From Chloroflexota bacterium (GTDB lineage Bacteria > Chloroflexota > Chloroflexia > Chloroflexales > Chloroflexaceae): a stretch of 49,618 nucleotides of DNA. The stretch is taken from NCBI GenBank assembly GCA_030550625.1, contig JAUQOZ010000117.1, positions 1 through 49,618 of the forward strand. Reading direction: 5' to 3'. Of the stretch, positions 8,056-18,415 are shown piece after piece. Position 1 is the first letter of the stretch. Every line of letters starts with the position of its first letter. Below the pieces are notes generated by a model. That model was not told where the DNA came from. It made no database searches and saw nothing but the letters and a program-made list of their open reading frames with translations. The position numbers and the translations under genes were made by a program.

Positions 8056-11025
8056 ATGAATGAGATCCTGTACGTTGGGTTGACTCTGTTTGTCGCCAGT
8101 GCCCTTGCCCTCTGGAATGGCTGGGGCTTAGCGCGGTTGTTGCTGCCGGCCACTTTACAACCGTGGCGGGCCTTGCTGGCGCCCTTGTTAGGCTATGCCC
8201 TCACCATCCTCGTTGGCTATTGGGTGGTGCGGTTGGTGGGCGGGTTGGGGCTGGCGTTAGGGTTGCTATTGCCGCTCGGCGGCCTGCTCAATGGAATAGC
8301 ATGGCGACGATACGGCCCTCCCAACCTCGCCGCGGCGCTGCGCATGCATTGGCCGGCGCTGCTGGCGGCGCTGATCGGGGTCGCCATTGGCGTCGCCCCG
8401 CTCTTCAGCTATGGGTATGTGGCCCCTATTGGCGGCGGCTGGGATGTGGAGAACTACTGGCCTACGGCTCGTTATCTCACCCGCGGCCCGGTCAGCGCAA
8501 TTGCAACCGCACCCGCCAACCCCTTGCGCGATATTAATGCTGACCCTCCCCGCATTGGCTTGACGATCGGTTTCAGTGTTTGGCAAGGAAGCGTTGATCT
8601 GCTTAGCGGCAGCGAACCGTTGCTGAGCTTTGCCCCGCTACTGGCATGGCTGCGCGCGCTTGGTGTGATCGGCATCTATGTGCTTTTACAGGCGCTGTTT
8701 GAACTACGGCGCGGCCCGGCAGCCTTCGGCGCGCTGCTGGCTGCGCTCAACGGCCTGTTGCTCTGGACGAGCTTTTTCAATTTTGGCATGCAACTGGCGG
8801 CGTGGCCGCTCATCCCGCTGGCGCTTACCCTTGGGTTGGCCGCGGTGCAGCCGGCTCCCGGCCAGCAGTTTAATGCCTTGATTGCTGCCGCCATCGGCTT
8901 GGCCGCCATTCCAGTCGCCTATTACCCGGCCCTTGGCCCGATCGGGTTGATGGCCGCCGGCATCGGGGTTGTCACGCTCTGGCAAACGCGCCCCCGCTGG
9001 CCGCTGATCCAGCGGGCGCTGCTCCTTGTTCTTCTCACCCTCGTGCTGGCCGCTCCCACCATTCCCGACTATTTTGCCGGCTTTAACTATCGCTACAGCT
9101 TGCCCATGACCACCCTCGGTCTGTTTCGCTTTGTGCCGCTGAGCGATATTGTGGGGTTGACTCTCTTCCGCCTGCGCGAATCGCCTGAACCCCTGTCTCC
9201 GTTCACTTGGTTGGCAGCAATCACGTTAGCCGGTTTCGCCGGTTATGGCCTGCTAGCCGGGCCGCAGCGCGGTCGCTGGCTTGGTCTGCTGGCCGGCGCA
9301 AGTGGGTTTCTGCTCTACTTGCGCTTTGGCGCGGAATACCACTATGGCTACCTCAAGGCGGCGGCATACGTGGGTTGGCTGGCCGGTGCGCTGACGGCGA
9401 GCGGGTTGCAGGCGACGCTCGAACGCCTGCATGCGCGTCCGCAATGGCTGCGCCGGTTAGCTGCTAGCGGCGCAACCGTGATCATCGGTGGCGCCGTGGC
9501 CTTCACCGGCGGGCGAGTAGTGGCCGATCATTGGTCACAACCCGGCCTGTTTGCCAACGAATTACCTGCCCTGCGCGCATTGCGCCGAGTGGTGCCTGCC
9601 GGCAGCACCGTCTGGCTGACCGGCGACCCGCGGGTGCAAGGTGTGACCAACGGTCTGGCGGCCTATCTGCTCGATCACGCTGTCGTCTGGGGTGATGTGC
9701 GCACCGGCTACGCCTCATCGAGTGCGGGCGAACCCGATGCCGTCGCCGATTATGCTCTTTTGCAACGCGACGAAGACCCGACCCTGTGGGGCTATGCCGA
9801 TCCGCCGATTTGGAGTGGCGGATCGTACCGGCTTTACCAGCGACCAGAAGGGTTGCTCTCCCATGTGCGGCTGGCGCAGGTGGTGGATGGGGGGCAATCC
9901 ATCACCATTCCGCTGTTCGCCAACCGGCTGTCTCTCGCCACCCCATTGCCCAACCAAGAGCAGGCAACGCGCTGGATTCAGCTCCAAACCGTCACCCTCA
10001 CCCCGGCTGAGCTGATCATTGATGGCCAGCGTTACGTGGCGCCGGCAGGTCTCGGCGCAATCACGCTTGGGCCGCTGACCACGCCGCACACCCTTGCCAT
10101 CCAAGCCGGCGCTACTCCCATCCGGTTGCGAGCCGTGAGTCTGCTGGATTCCCCGCTTGCCAGCGCCGGAGTGATCGCTCACAGCGTCGCGCTCAGCGCG
10201 ACCAGCGTGGCCGATGGGTTGCGCATCGCTACCACGATCGAAATGCTCAATCCTGACAGCGGGCCGTTGGTGGCGGCGCTCGAACTGTGGGATCGGCGAC
10301 AAGGAACGCTCTTTGGGCGCTACGGCCTGCGCTTTGGGCCGGCGGCGACAACCCAATCGGCAACGGTGGCAATTGATCTTGCGACCGGTGCGTCGTTCGC
10401 CTACGGCGCTGCCGGTGAACCATTGCCGTTGGGGGTGCAGCAAGGTGCGGTTTTGCCCGGATCGTACACTGCTCGCTTATGGGTCGGTACCGACCAACGG
10501 GCGCTGCTCACCCCGGTTGACCTCTTTGCCTTCACAATCGATCGCGCCGGTGGTATCACCATCGATTGGGTGGCCCAATACCCGCTCATGGCCGCGCGCA
10601 TTGATCGCCCGCTGCAACCGCTGGCAGCCCAATTTGGCGACGATATGCTATTGCGCGGCTACGATCTGCTCGCCGAACGAGTCTCTGCCGGCGATACAGT
10701 GGCCATCACGCTCTGGTGGCAGGCGTTGCGCAGCAATTTTGACGAACGCAGCATCATGCTCCACCTGCGCAACGAGCGCGATGAGCGGATCGCTGATGCC
10801 GATGGCCCGCCGGCGGCTGGCGGGCGACCGACCAGCCTGTGGCAAGCCGGCGAAGTGATCATTGATGATCGCCGGTTGGCCATTCCCGCCGATCTGCCAC
10901 CGGGACGCTACTGGCTAGTAGTGGGCAGTTACCGCTGGCCTTCGCTCGAGCTGGTGCCATTACGTGACGCCAGCGAACCGGTGTGGCGCGTTCCGGTTGA
11001 GGTCATCGCGCCGGATGATGCCTAA
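8056..11025 (+). CDS. Large multi-spanning membrane protein with C-terminal beta-sandwich (GT-C-like)
   Basis: About 989 residues. The ATG at 8056 is chosen over an in-frame GTG at 8035, which overlaps the repeat array; neither has a clear ribosome site. The first 500 or so residues hold around a dozen hydrophobic helices with a loop GGGWDVENYWPTARYL near residue 125, the layout of GT-C glycosyltransferases that use polyprenyl-phosphate sugars. The remainder is soluble and probably extracytoplasmic. The last 150 residues (FGDDMLLRGYDL, GDTVAITLWWQAL, DLPPGRYWLVVGSYRW) form a beta-sandwich often appended to Chloroflexota membrane glycosyltransferases. The classical DE/DD catalytic motif was not clearly located, so enzymatic function is uncertain. 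It is probably its own transcription unit. Confidence 0.75.
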   Translation: MNEILYVGLTLFVASALALWNGWGLARLLLPATLQPWRALLAPLLGYALTILVGYWVVRLVGGLGLALGLLLPLGGLLNGIAWRRYGPPNLAAALRMHWPALLAALIGVAIGVAPLFSYGYVAPIGGGWDVENYWPTARYLTRGPVSAIATAPANPLRDINADPPRIGLTIGFSVWQGSVDLLSGSEPLLSFAPLLAWLRALGVIGIYVLLQALFELRRGPAAFGALLAALNGLLLWTSFFNFGMQLAAWPLIPLALTLGLAAVQPAPGQQFNALIAAAIGLAAIPVAYYPALGPIGLMAAGIGVVTLWQTRPRWPLIQRALLLVLLTLVLAAPTIPDYFAGFNYRYSLPMTTLGLFRFVPLSDIVGLTLFRLRESPEPLSPFTWLAAITLAGFAGYGLLAGPQRGRWLGLLAGASGFLLYLRFGAEYHYGYLKAAAYVGWLAGALTASGLQATLERLHARPQWLRRLAASGATVIIGGAVAFTGGRVVADHWSQPGLFANELPALRALRRVVPAGSTVWLTGDPRVQGVTNGLAAYLLDHAVVWGDVRTGYASSSAGEPDAVADYALLQRDEDPTLWGYADPPIWSGGSYRLYQRPEGLLSHVRLAQVVDGGQSITIPLFANRLSLATPLPNQEQATRWIQLQTVTLTPAELIIDGQRYVAPAGLGAITLGPLTTPHTLAIQAGATPIRLRAVSLLDSPLASAGVIAHSVALSATSVADGLRIATTIEMLNPDSGPLVAALELWDRRQGTLFGRYGLRFGPAATTQSATVAIDLATGASFAYGAAGEPLPLGVQQGAVLPGSYTARLWVGTDQRALLTPVDLFAFTIDRAGGITIDWVAQYPLMAARIDRPLQPLAAQFGDDMLLRGYDLLAERVSAGDTVAITLWWQALRSNFDERSIMLHLRNERDERIADADGPPAAGGRPTSLWQAGEVIIDDRRLAIPADLPPGRYWLVVGSYRWPSLELVPLRDASEPVWRVPVEVIAPDDA

Positions 11026-11065
11026 CAACCCGGTTAGACCGGCTGGAGGCGTTTTGGAGCAAGCC

Positions 11066-11095
11066 TGTGCAATCTGTAACAACTTTTGGTACAAT
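11066..11095 (+). promoter_or_regulatory. Candidate promoter for gltA
   Basis: TACAAT at 11090-11095 lies about 119 bases before the citrate synthase start. The best -35 match, TGTGCA at 11066-11071, is poor and the spacing is 18. It is supported mainly by the -10 element and its position. Confidence 0.35.
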
Positions 11096-11213
11096 AGCAT
11101 TAAACCACAACGCCATATAACATGCGTGCCGTCGCTGTCGAGCTGCCGGCATCAGCGCAGACGGCCAGACGTATCAATGGCGATGCAGTCGTAGTAAACG
11201 AAAGAGCACGGCT

Positions 11214-12500
11214 ATGAGTAAGAACACCCTCACCGTTACCGACAATCGCACCGGTAAGACGTACGAGATCCCGATTGAGAATGGCACCATTCGCGCCACC
11301 GACTTGCGCCAGATCAAAGTTTCTGATGACGATTTCGGCCTGATGTCGTATGACCCGGCCTATCTCAACACCGCTTCGTGCAAGAGCAGCATTACTTACA
11401 TTGACGGCGATAAAGGGATTTTGGAGTATCGCGGCTACCCGATCGAGCAACTAGCCGAGCAAAGCTCGTACCTTGAGGTGGCGTATCTGCTGCTCTACGG
11501 CGAATTGCCCTCGAAGGAGCGATTGGCGTGGTGGGAATACCGCATCAGCCGGCACCTCTTCCTCCACAACAGCCTCGTTGAGCTGATCCAAGCCTTCCGC
11601 TACGACGCGCACCCGATGGGCATCCTGATCAGCTCGGTCGCGGCGATGTCAACCCTCTACCCCGAAGCCAAGAATATTCACGATCCGGCGGTGCGTGAGA
11701 AGCAGATTTGGCGCATTATCGGCCAGATTCCGACCATTGCCGCCTTCGCCTACCGCCACCGGATTGGCCGGCCCTTCAACCTGCCCGACAGCTCGCTCAG
11801 CTATACCGCCAACCTGCTCTATATGATGGATTACATGAACCAGCGCGATTACGAGGTCAACCCGGTGCTGGCCAAAGCGCTGGACGTGCTCTTCATTCTG
11901 CATGCCGATCACGAACAGAACTGCTCGACGTCGGTGATGCGCAGCGTCGGGTCAAGCCATGCTGATCCCTACAATGCGCTGGCGGCGGCGGCGGCGGCGC
12001 TGTACGGCCCGCTCCACGGCGGCGCCAACGAGGCAGTGCTGCGGATGTTGCAGCAGATTGGCCACCCCAAGAATGTACCGGGATTCATCGAGCGGGTGAA
12101 GAAGGGCGAAACGCGCCTGATGGGCTTTGGCCACCGTGTCTACAAGAACTACGACCCGCGGGCCAAGATCATCCGCAAGATCGCGCACGAGGTCTTTGCC
12201 GCGACGGCGGCCAACCCGCTGCTCGATGTGGCGATGGAACTGGAGCGGACGGCGTTGGAAGACGAGTACTTCATCTCGCGCAAGCTCTACCCGAATGTGG
12301 ATTTCTACAGCGGCTTGATCTATCAGGCCCTGCGCTTCCCAATCGAGTACTTCCCCTTCCTGTTCGCCATTCCGCGCGCGTCAGGCTGGTTGGCGCAGTG
12401 GCTTGAGATGCTCAATGACCCAGAGCAGAAGATCACGCGCCCGCGGCAGGTGTACATCGGCCCGCAGCGGCGCGATTACGTTCCCGTCGATCAGCGGTAA
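11214..12500 (+). CDS. gltA: Citrate synthase
   Basis: The 428-residue enzyme condenses acetyl-CoA with oxaloacetate to citrate, the entry step of the TCA cycle. Diagnostic blocks are all present: EYRGYPIEQLAEQS, DHEQNCSTSVMR, GPLHGGANEAV (first catalytic His), GFGHRVYKNYDPRA (second His, CoA/oxaloacetate contact) and NVDFYSGLIYQALRFP (catalytic Asp). The N-terminal 40 residues form the beta-rich extension seen in type II GltA-like enzymes, which suggests a hexamer with possible NADH control; that is family knowledge, not shown here. The ATG follows GAAAGAG. The gene stands alone between the membrane protein and a convergent enolase, separated from eno by two strong hairpins. Confidence 0.97.
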   Translation: MSKNTLTVTDNRTGKTYEIPIENGTIRATDLRQIKVSDDDFGLMSYDPAYLNTASCKSSITYIDGDKGILEYRGYPIEQLAEQSSYLEVAYLLLYGELPSKERLAWWEYRISRHLFLHNSLVELIQAFRYDAHPMGILISSVAAMSTLYPEAKNIHDPAVREKQIWRIIGQIPTIAAFAYRHRIGRPFNLPDSSLSYTANLLYMMDYMNQRDYEVNPVLAKALDVLFILHADHEQNCSTSVMRSVGSSHADPYNALAAAAAALYGPLHGGANEAVLRMLQQIGHPKNVPGFIERVKKGETRLMGFGHRVYKNYDPRAKIIRKIAHEVFAATAANPLLDVAMELERTALEDEYFISRKLYPNVDFYSGLIYQALRFPIEYFPFLFAIPRASGWLAQWLEMLNDPEQKITRPRQVYIGPQRRDYVPVDQR

Positions 12501-12508
12501 ACCGTCGT

Positions 12509-12589
12509 AGGGGCAGAGCACTGCTCTGCCCCTTGTGCCGGGTAACGCAACACTCGTTTGTATCAGGGGCAGAGCGTCGCTCTGCCCCT
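12509..12589. terminator. Two palindromic hairpins between convergent gltA and eno
   Basis: Two copies of AGGGGCAGAGC-N3-GCTCTGCCCCT lie at 12509-12533 and 12565-12589. Perfect 11-bp arms between converging stop codons suit bidirectional termination. They belong to the GGGCANAGC palindrome family found elsewhere in the window, here with G at the variable position. Confidence 0.75.
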
Positions 12590-12601
12590 TCGTGCCCCTT
12601 C

Positions 12602-14080
<1,479 letters not shown>

Positions 14081-14121
14081 CTAGAAATACGGGAGCAAGG
14101 TATTGGGAAGGAGTAACCTTC

Positions 14122-14772
14122 ATGCGACCGCGTGAGCACTTTGATCAGGAATTGGACGCCCTGCGCAAGCGGGTGGTGGAAATGGGGCGCGCCGTGAGCG
14201 CGGCGCTTGAGCAAGCCATTGCAGCGCTAGAGCGTGGCGATGTCGAATTAGCCAAGGCGGTGGTGGCTGGTGATGCAGCACTCAACGCAGCCAAAGATGC
14301 GATCGAGCAGCAGGCCGTCAATCTGATCGCGACCCAGCAACCGGTAGCGCGCGATCTGCGCCGGATTGTGGCGGCAATGGCAATAAGTTACGAGTTGGAG
14401 CGGATCGCCGATTATGCCAAGAGCACTGCCAAGATGGTAGCCGGCAGTCCTGATCCCAATCGGGGGCCATTGGCCGCGCCTGACGAATTGGTGGCGTTGG
14501 GCAAGACGGCGCGGGCGAATCTTGATCGCACATTGGCGGCGATCGAGAACGGCGGCGCTGATGCGATCAAAGACATTATCGCTCACGAAGATGAGATCGA
14601 CCATGAGTACAAGCGGTTGAAGCGTGCGTTGGTCGCCAAACTCACCCCGCCCGAAACCGCCGATCTGCTCTTCATTGCTCACAACTTCGAGCGGGTTTCC
14701 GACCGGGCGCTCAACATGGCCGAAAAGATCATCTTTACCTCTAGCGGCGATCAAGTCGAATTGAACGATTAA
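14122..14772 (+). CDS. phoU: PhoU-family phosphate signalling protein
   Basis: The 216-residue helical protein has two tandem PhoU three-helix repeats: about 5-95 (HFDQELDALRKRVVEMG...RDLRRIVAAMAISYELERIADYAKSTAK) and about 110-210 (...HEDEIDHEYKRL...TADLLFIAHNFERVSDRALNMAEKI). The E.E.ERI.DYA and NFERVSDRA.N patterns are the metal- and partner-binding signature. PhoU links the Pst phosphate transporter to the PhoR kinase and represses the Pho response when phosphate is ample; it acts in the cytoplasm near the membrane. The ATG at 14122 follows GGAAGGAG; an in-frame upstream start lacks one. No pst or phoBR genes are present here, so this is an orphan copy. Confidence 0.93.
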   Translation: MRPREHFDQELDALRKRVVEMGRAVSAALEQAIAALERGDVELAKAVVAGDAALNAAKDAIEQQAVNLIATQQPVARDLRRIVAAMAISYELERIADYAKSTAKMVAGSPDPNRGPLAAPDELVALGKTARANLDRTLAAIENGGADAIKDIIAHEDEIDHEYKRLKRALVAKLTPPETADLLFIAHNFERVSDRALNMAEKIIFTSSGDQVELND

Positions 14773-14788
14773 CCTCTCTCTTCGGTAC

Positions 14789-14897
14789 GGGCACAGCGGC
14801 GCTGTGCCCGTCTGGGCATAGCGTGCTATGCCCCTTTGGGCTGCCCCCTTCTGGGCACAGCAACGCTGTGCCCGTCTGGGCATAGCACGCTATGCCC
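14789..14897. repeat. Four palindromic GGGCA(C/T)AGC hairpins between convergent genes
   Basis: Palindromes at 14789-14809 and 14853-14873 have arms GGGCACAGC/GCTGTGCCC. Those at 14814-14833 and 14878-14897 have arms GGGCATAGC/GCTATGCCC. The C and T types alternate. They fill the gap between phoU and the antiporter gene and could end transcription from both sides. Confidence 0.85.
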
Positions 14898-14902
14898 CTT
14901 CT

Positions 14903-16432
14903 TTAATCCGCATTAACGTTTGTTTCCCGCGCTTGCACTTGGCCCTGCGCGCCGATCTGGATTGGCCCGATCGGCGTTAGGCTGCAGCTTGCGCAAAGAT
15001 CGGTAATCGCCGGCAAGGCTGTCGGCGCCACCAGCAAGACGAGCCGGTCATTTGGTGCAAAGACAGTGCTGCCGTTAGGGATAATATAGCCGCCTTCGCG
15101 TTGAATTTGTACGACCAGTAACCCGCGCGGCAGATCAGCGTCGATCAGCGATTTACCCACTAGCGCCGAGTCAGGCGGAATGTGCGCTTCCAGAATCTGG
15201 CTAGCCCCGCTGACTTCAGGCACAAACAGATGGCTCTCGGTCTGTTCGGGTTGGGTGCTCATCACACCCAGCCGGCGCGCAACCCAGCTTATCGAAATCC
15301 CCTGAACTAACACTGATATCAACACGATAAAAAAGACAAGGTTGAACAGGAGTGGCGCGTCGGGTACGCCGGCTAGCAGTGGGAAGGTTGCTAACACGAT
15401 TGGCACCGCGCCGCGCAGGCCGGCCCACGAGATCATCAGCAGTTGCGCTAGCGAGCGCCGTTTCCAACCAATTGCGATCATGACCGACAATGGCCGGGCC
15501 ACAAAGACCAGCCAGAGCGCCATGGCCAAACCTTGTCCAGCTACTGCCGGCAGTTGTGACGGGAACACGAGCAACCCGAGAATAAGGAACATTGCAATCT
15601 GGCTGAGCCACGCGACACCGTCGTGGAAGCGCAAGATCGAGCGTTTATGCACGATGTTGGCATTGCCAAGCACAATCCCGGCTAGATAGACCGCTAAAAA
15701 GCCGTTGCCGCCGATAAGCGCAGTGAAGCCGTAAGTCAGCAGCGTCAGCGCCATCGTTAACACGACGTACAACCCCTCTTGTTGCAGCCGGATGCGGTTA
15801 ACCACCCAGATCATTAAGCGGCCAAACGCATAGCCGCCGGCTGCGCCCAGCACCATTTGGAAGATGAAGGCTGGCACAAGATCAAGGATGGACGACTGCG
15901 GGTTGATGAGCAATTGTGTCAGCCCAATGGTGAGAAAGACCGCAATCGGATCGTTGCTGCCCGATTCGAGTTCAATCAGCGGTTCGAGCCGGTGCTTGAG
16001 ATGAATGCCGCGCGTGCGCATCACGCTAAAGACTGCTGCTGCGTCGGTTGATGAGACGATTGCCCCTAATAACAACGCTAGCGGCCAGTCGAAGCCGAGG
16101 ATGAGCCGCGCCCCTGCTGCGGCGATGATCGTGCTAACTAATACCCCGGCATTCGCGAGGAGCAATCCCTCGGTGAGCACCGGCTTGATGATTGGCCAGT
16201 CAGTATCGAGCCCGCCGGAAAAGAGAATGTAAATCAGGGCGATAACGCCGATGAGTTGGGCAAGCGCGGCATCGTTAAAGACAATGCCGCCCGGCCCATC
16301 AGAACCAGCCAGCATGCCGACCGCCATAAACAGGATCAGCGCCGGCACGCCAAACCGGTTCGAGGCACGAGTGGCGGCGACGCTGATAGCCAGCAATAAG
16401 CCTGTGATTAGTAACAATGGTTCGGTTGCCAT
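14903..16432 (-). CDS. CPA1-family cation/proton antiporter with TrkA-C domain
   Basis: This protein of about 509 residues starts at the ATG at 16432, preceded by GAGGGGAG; two upstream in-frame ATGs lack such a site. Residues 1-390 form 12-13 membrane helices of the Na+/H+ exchanger fold: ALIYILFSGGLDTDW, IVSSTDAAAVFSVMRTRGI and IELESGSNDPIAVFLTIG carry the conserved Asp pair of the transport site. Residues about 415-490 (ILEAHIPPDSALVGKSL, GLLVVQIQREGGYIIPNG, DRLVLLVAP) form a TrkA-C/RCK-C regulatory domain, as in NhaP2/CvrA proteins that exchange K+ or Na+ for H+. The ion is not certain from sequence. The gene is divergent from the metal GTPase and convergent with phoU. Confidence 0.93.
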   Translation of the reverse strand: MATEPLLLITGLLLAISVAATRASNRFGVPALILFMAVGMLAGSDGPGGIVFNDAALAQLIGVIALIYILFSGGLDTDWPIIKPVLTEGLLLANAGVLVSTIIAAAGARLILGFDWPLALLLGAIVSSTDAAAVFSVMRTRGIHLKHRLEPLIELESGSNDPIAVFLTIGLTQLLINPQSSILDLVPAFIFQMVLGAAGGYAFGRLMIWVVNRIRLQQEGLYVVLTMALTLLTYGFTALIGGNGFLAVYLAGIVLGNANIVHKRSILRFHDGVAWLSQIAMFLILGLLVFPSQLPAVAGQGLAMALWLVFVARPLSVMIAIGWKRRSLAQLLMISWAGLRGAVPIVLATFPLLAGVPDAPLLFNLVFFIVLISVLVQGISISWVARRLGVMSTQPEQTESHLFVPEVSGASQILEAHIPPDSALVGKSLIDADLPRGLLVVQIQREGGYIIPNGSTVFAPNDRLVLLVAPTALPAITDLCASCSLTPIGPIQIGAQGQVQARETNVNAD

Positions 16433-16461
16433 TAGTCTGCTCCCCTCATCCATACATGAGT

Positions 16462-16470
16462 AGCATAGCA
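16462..16470 (-). promoter_or_regulatory. Extended -10 promoter for the antiporter gene
   Basis: Minus-strand TGCTATGCT is an extended -10 element about 30 bases before the start codon. No clear -35 is seen. Confidence 0.4.
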
Positions 16471-16517
16471 CGGGTTGCGGGAGAGCCTGAGCAATTGTAC
16501 AGGAGTTTTGACGTTAT

Positions 16518-16538
16518 TAATGATATAATGTATCATTA
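16518..16538 (+). promoter_or_regulatory. Zur/Fur-like palindromic operator
   Basis: TAATGATA-TAATG-TATCATTA is a perfect AT-rich inverted repeat with 8-bp arms in otherwise GC-rich DNA. It lies 40 bases before the COG0523 GTPase start and contains a TATAAT that may be the -10 box. Zinc-responsive Zur repressors bind AT-rich palindromes of this size upstream of COG0523 genes in many bacteria. Confidence 0.6.
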
Positions 16539-16578
16539 TTGAGCCTACGTTGATGAAGCTACGCTTACGGAGGTCATC

Positions 16579-17772
16579 GTGTTGCCGCTTCCTGTTACGG
16601 TTATTTCGGGTTTTCTCGGCGCTGGAAAAACGACCTTGTTAAATTATGTTCTCAACAATCGGGCCGGCAAGCGGGTGGCTGTGATTGTGAATGATATGAG
16701 CGAGGTCAATATTGATGCGCAACTCGTTGCTGGTGAAGCGGTGCTGAGCCGCACCGATGAAAAGCTGGTCGAGATGACGAATGGTTGTATTTGTTGCACG
16801 CTGCGCGATGATTTACTGCAAGAGGTGGCCCGGCTCGCCCAAGCTGGTCGCTTTGACTATCTGTTGATCGAATCGTCAGGCATCTCCGAACCGCTCCCAG
16901 TGGCGATGACGTTTACGTTTCCATTTGCTGATCGGGCAAGTTTGTCTGAGGTGGCGCGTCTCGATACGTTGGTGACGGTGGTTGATAGCGCAAGCTTTTT
17001 GCGTGATTACATCTCGGCGCGCCAGTTGCGTAGCGAAGGTTTGGCTGCCGGGCCTCAGGATTCGCGGACTCTGGCCGATCTGTTGGTTGAGCAGGTGGAA
17101 TGTGCGAATGTCATCGTGCTGAACAAGATCGATGTCGCACATCCGCGCGATCTTGATCGCACCGAAGCATTGTTGCGCACTCTCAATCCTGATGCGGTGA
17201 TTGTCCGCGCTGAGCAAGGGCGAGTGCCGCTGGATATGATCTTCAATACGGGTCGTTTCGATATGGAACGGATTCGCCATTCACCGGGATGGTTGAAGGA
17301 GTTGCGCGGCGAGCATGTGCCTGAAACTGAGGAGTATGGCATCCGTAGTTTCGTGTATCGCGCGCGCCGTCCCTTCCACCCCGAGCGATTGCATTCGGTT
17401 TTGCTTGGCGCTACGCTGCAACAGGTGTTGCGGGCAAAAGGAACGTTTTGGCTGGCCAGCAGGCTTGGACGGGCCGGGATCTTGCAGAAGACCGGGCGGT
17501 TTGTCGCGTTTGGCCCCGGTCCGGTATGGTTGGTTGCGATCCCGCCCGCTGAATGGCCGCAAACGCCAGAGGTGTTTGACTATCTTGAGCGTTATTGGGA
17601 TGCAGAGGTGGGAGATTGCCGGCAAGAGTTAGTGTTTATCGGCATCAATATGGATGAAACAGCGATCCGTTCAGCGCTCGATCAGGCATTGCTCTCCGAG
17701 GTTGAGATGGCGCTTGGCCCTGAGCATTGGTTTGCATTTCACGATCCGTTTCCGGTTTGGCCGCGGATGTGA
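16579..17772 (+). CDS. COG0523 metal-trafficking GTPase (YciC/ZigA-like)
   Basis: The 397-residue G3E-family GTPase has a GTG start after GGAGG. Motifs: Walker A GFLGAGKTT (11-19), metal-site CxCC (C70, C72, C73 in NGCICCTLRDD), SGISEP as the switch/G3E signature, and NKID for guanine recognition. Residues about 255-395 form the CobW C-terminal domain (GIRSFVYRARRPFHPERL, GPVWLVAIPP, LVFIGINMDE). Members are cytoplasmic metallochaperones that load zinc or other metals into client proteins. The YciC/ZigA branch is typically induced by zinc shortage. The palindrome upstream fits that, so zinc allocation is the best guess; nitrile hydratase or cobalamin branches are less likely because no such genes are nearby. 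Confidence 0.9.
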   Translation: MLPLPVTVISGFLGAGKTTLLNYVLNNRAGKRVAVIVNDMSEVNIDAQLVAGEAVLSRTDEKLVEMTNGCICCTLRDDLLQEVARLAQAGRFDYLLIESSGISEPLPVAMTFTFPFADRASLSEVARLDTLVTVVDSASFLRDYISARQLRSEGLAAGPQDSRTLADLLVEQVECANVIVLNKIDVAHPRDLDRTEALLRTLNPDAVIVRAEQGRVPLDMIFNTGRFDMERIRHSPGWLKELRGEHVPETEEYGIRSFVYRARRPFHPERLHSVLLGATLQQVLRAKGTFWLASRLGRAGILQKTGRFVAFGPGPVWLVAIPPAEWPQTPEVFDYLERYWDAEVGDCRQELVFIGINMDETAIRSALDQALLSEVEMALGPEHWFAFHDPFPVWPRM

Positions 17773-17828
17773 TGCAGAGGCGGGGCGCTTAGCGGGGTTC
17801 TGATGGGCTGCGTTGATGGAGGGGCAGG

Positions 17829-18236
17829 ATGGATGAGCAACATATTGCTTGTTCCCAGCCGGCCAAACCGAAGCGGTTGCTGCGCTGGCTTTTGCTCGGC
17901 ATTGGCTCGCTATCGCTGGGCATGGCCGGCTTGGGGCTGGTCTTGCCCGGTTTGCCGGTGACGCCGTTTGTGTTGTTGGCGGCTGCCTGTTATGTGCGTA
18001 GTTCCGAACGGCTCTACCGTTGGCTGGAGAGCAATCCGGCCTTTGGGCCAGTGATCACAACGTGGCGTGAACAGCGTGGCTTGACATTGAGCACAAAGCT
18101 GATCACCCTCGCCTTAGTCTGGTTGATGTTGGGTAGCGCCGCGCTGTGGCTTGTTGAGAGTGTCTGGATGCGGGGGGTATTGATCGGGCTTGCTATTGTG
18201 AAGACTGGCGTTCTCTGGCGGATTCGCACCGTCTAA
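17829..18236 (+). CDS. YbaN-type (DUF454) small inner-membrane protein
   Basis: The 135-residue protein has a charged N-terminus, then hydrophobic helices at about 20-50 (LLLGIGSLSLGMAGLGLVLPGLPVTPFVLLAAACY) and at about 90-130. The segment GLVLPGLPVTPF, followed by CYVRSSERLYRWLESNPAFGP, is the hallmark of the DUF454/YbaN family. Its biochemical role is unknown. The ATG follows GGAGGGGCAGG, and the gene lies 56 bases after the metal GTPase, so co-transcription is possible. Confidence 0.88.
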   Translation: MDEQHIACSQPAKPKRLLRWLLLGIGSLSLGMAGLGLVLPGLPVTPFVLLAAACYVRSSERLYRWLESNPAFGPVITTWREQRGLTLSTKLITLALVWLMLGSAALWLVESVWMRGVLIGLAIVKTGVLWRIRTV

Positions 18237-18352
18237 GCCATTTCAATCATCGTGGCGCGCTTGGCGTTGATCTGCCGGCGTTCGCTGGGCTGTCAGGGTG
18301 AACGCTCACTCCCTATTGCCTAGCGCAGCAATTGCGTACGTGGGTGCGCATG

Positions 18353-18404
18353 GAAACCCTCACCCCTCTAGTCCTATCAGTGGGAGGAGCGGGATGAGGG
18401 TTTC
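18353..18404. repeat. Long-loop inverted repeat before gcl
   Basis: GAAACCCTCA at 18353-18362 pairs with TGAGGGTTTC at 18395-18404. It lies between convergent ybaN-like and gcl genes, 12 bases from the gcl stop. It resembles the C-rich/G-rich repeats at the end of the window and may terminate transcription. Confidence 0.5.
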
Positions 18405-18415
18405 GCTGGCCATCA

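Noticed and set aside
16508-16529. TTGACG plus TATAAT as a promoter for the metal GTPase
   Set aside because: The spacer is only 10 bases, too short for a sigma-70-type promoter; TATAAT may still be a -10 box with another or no -35.
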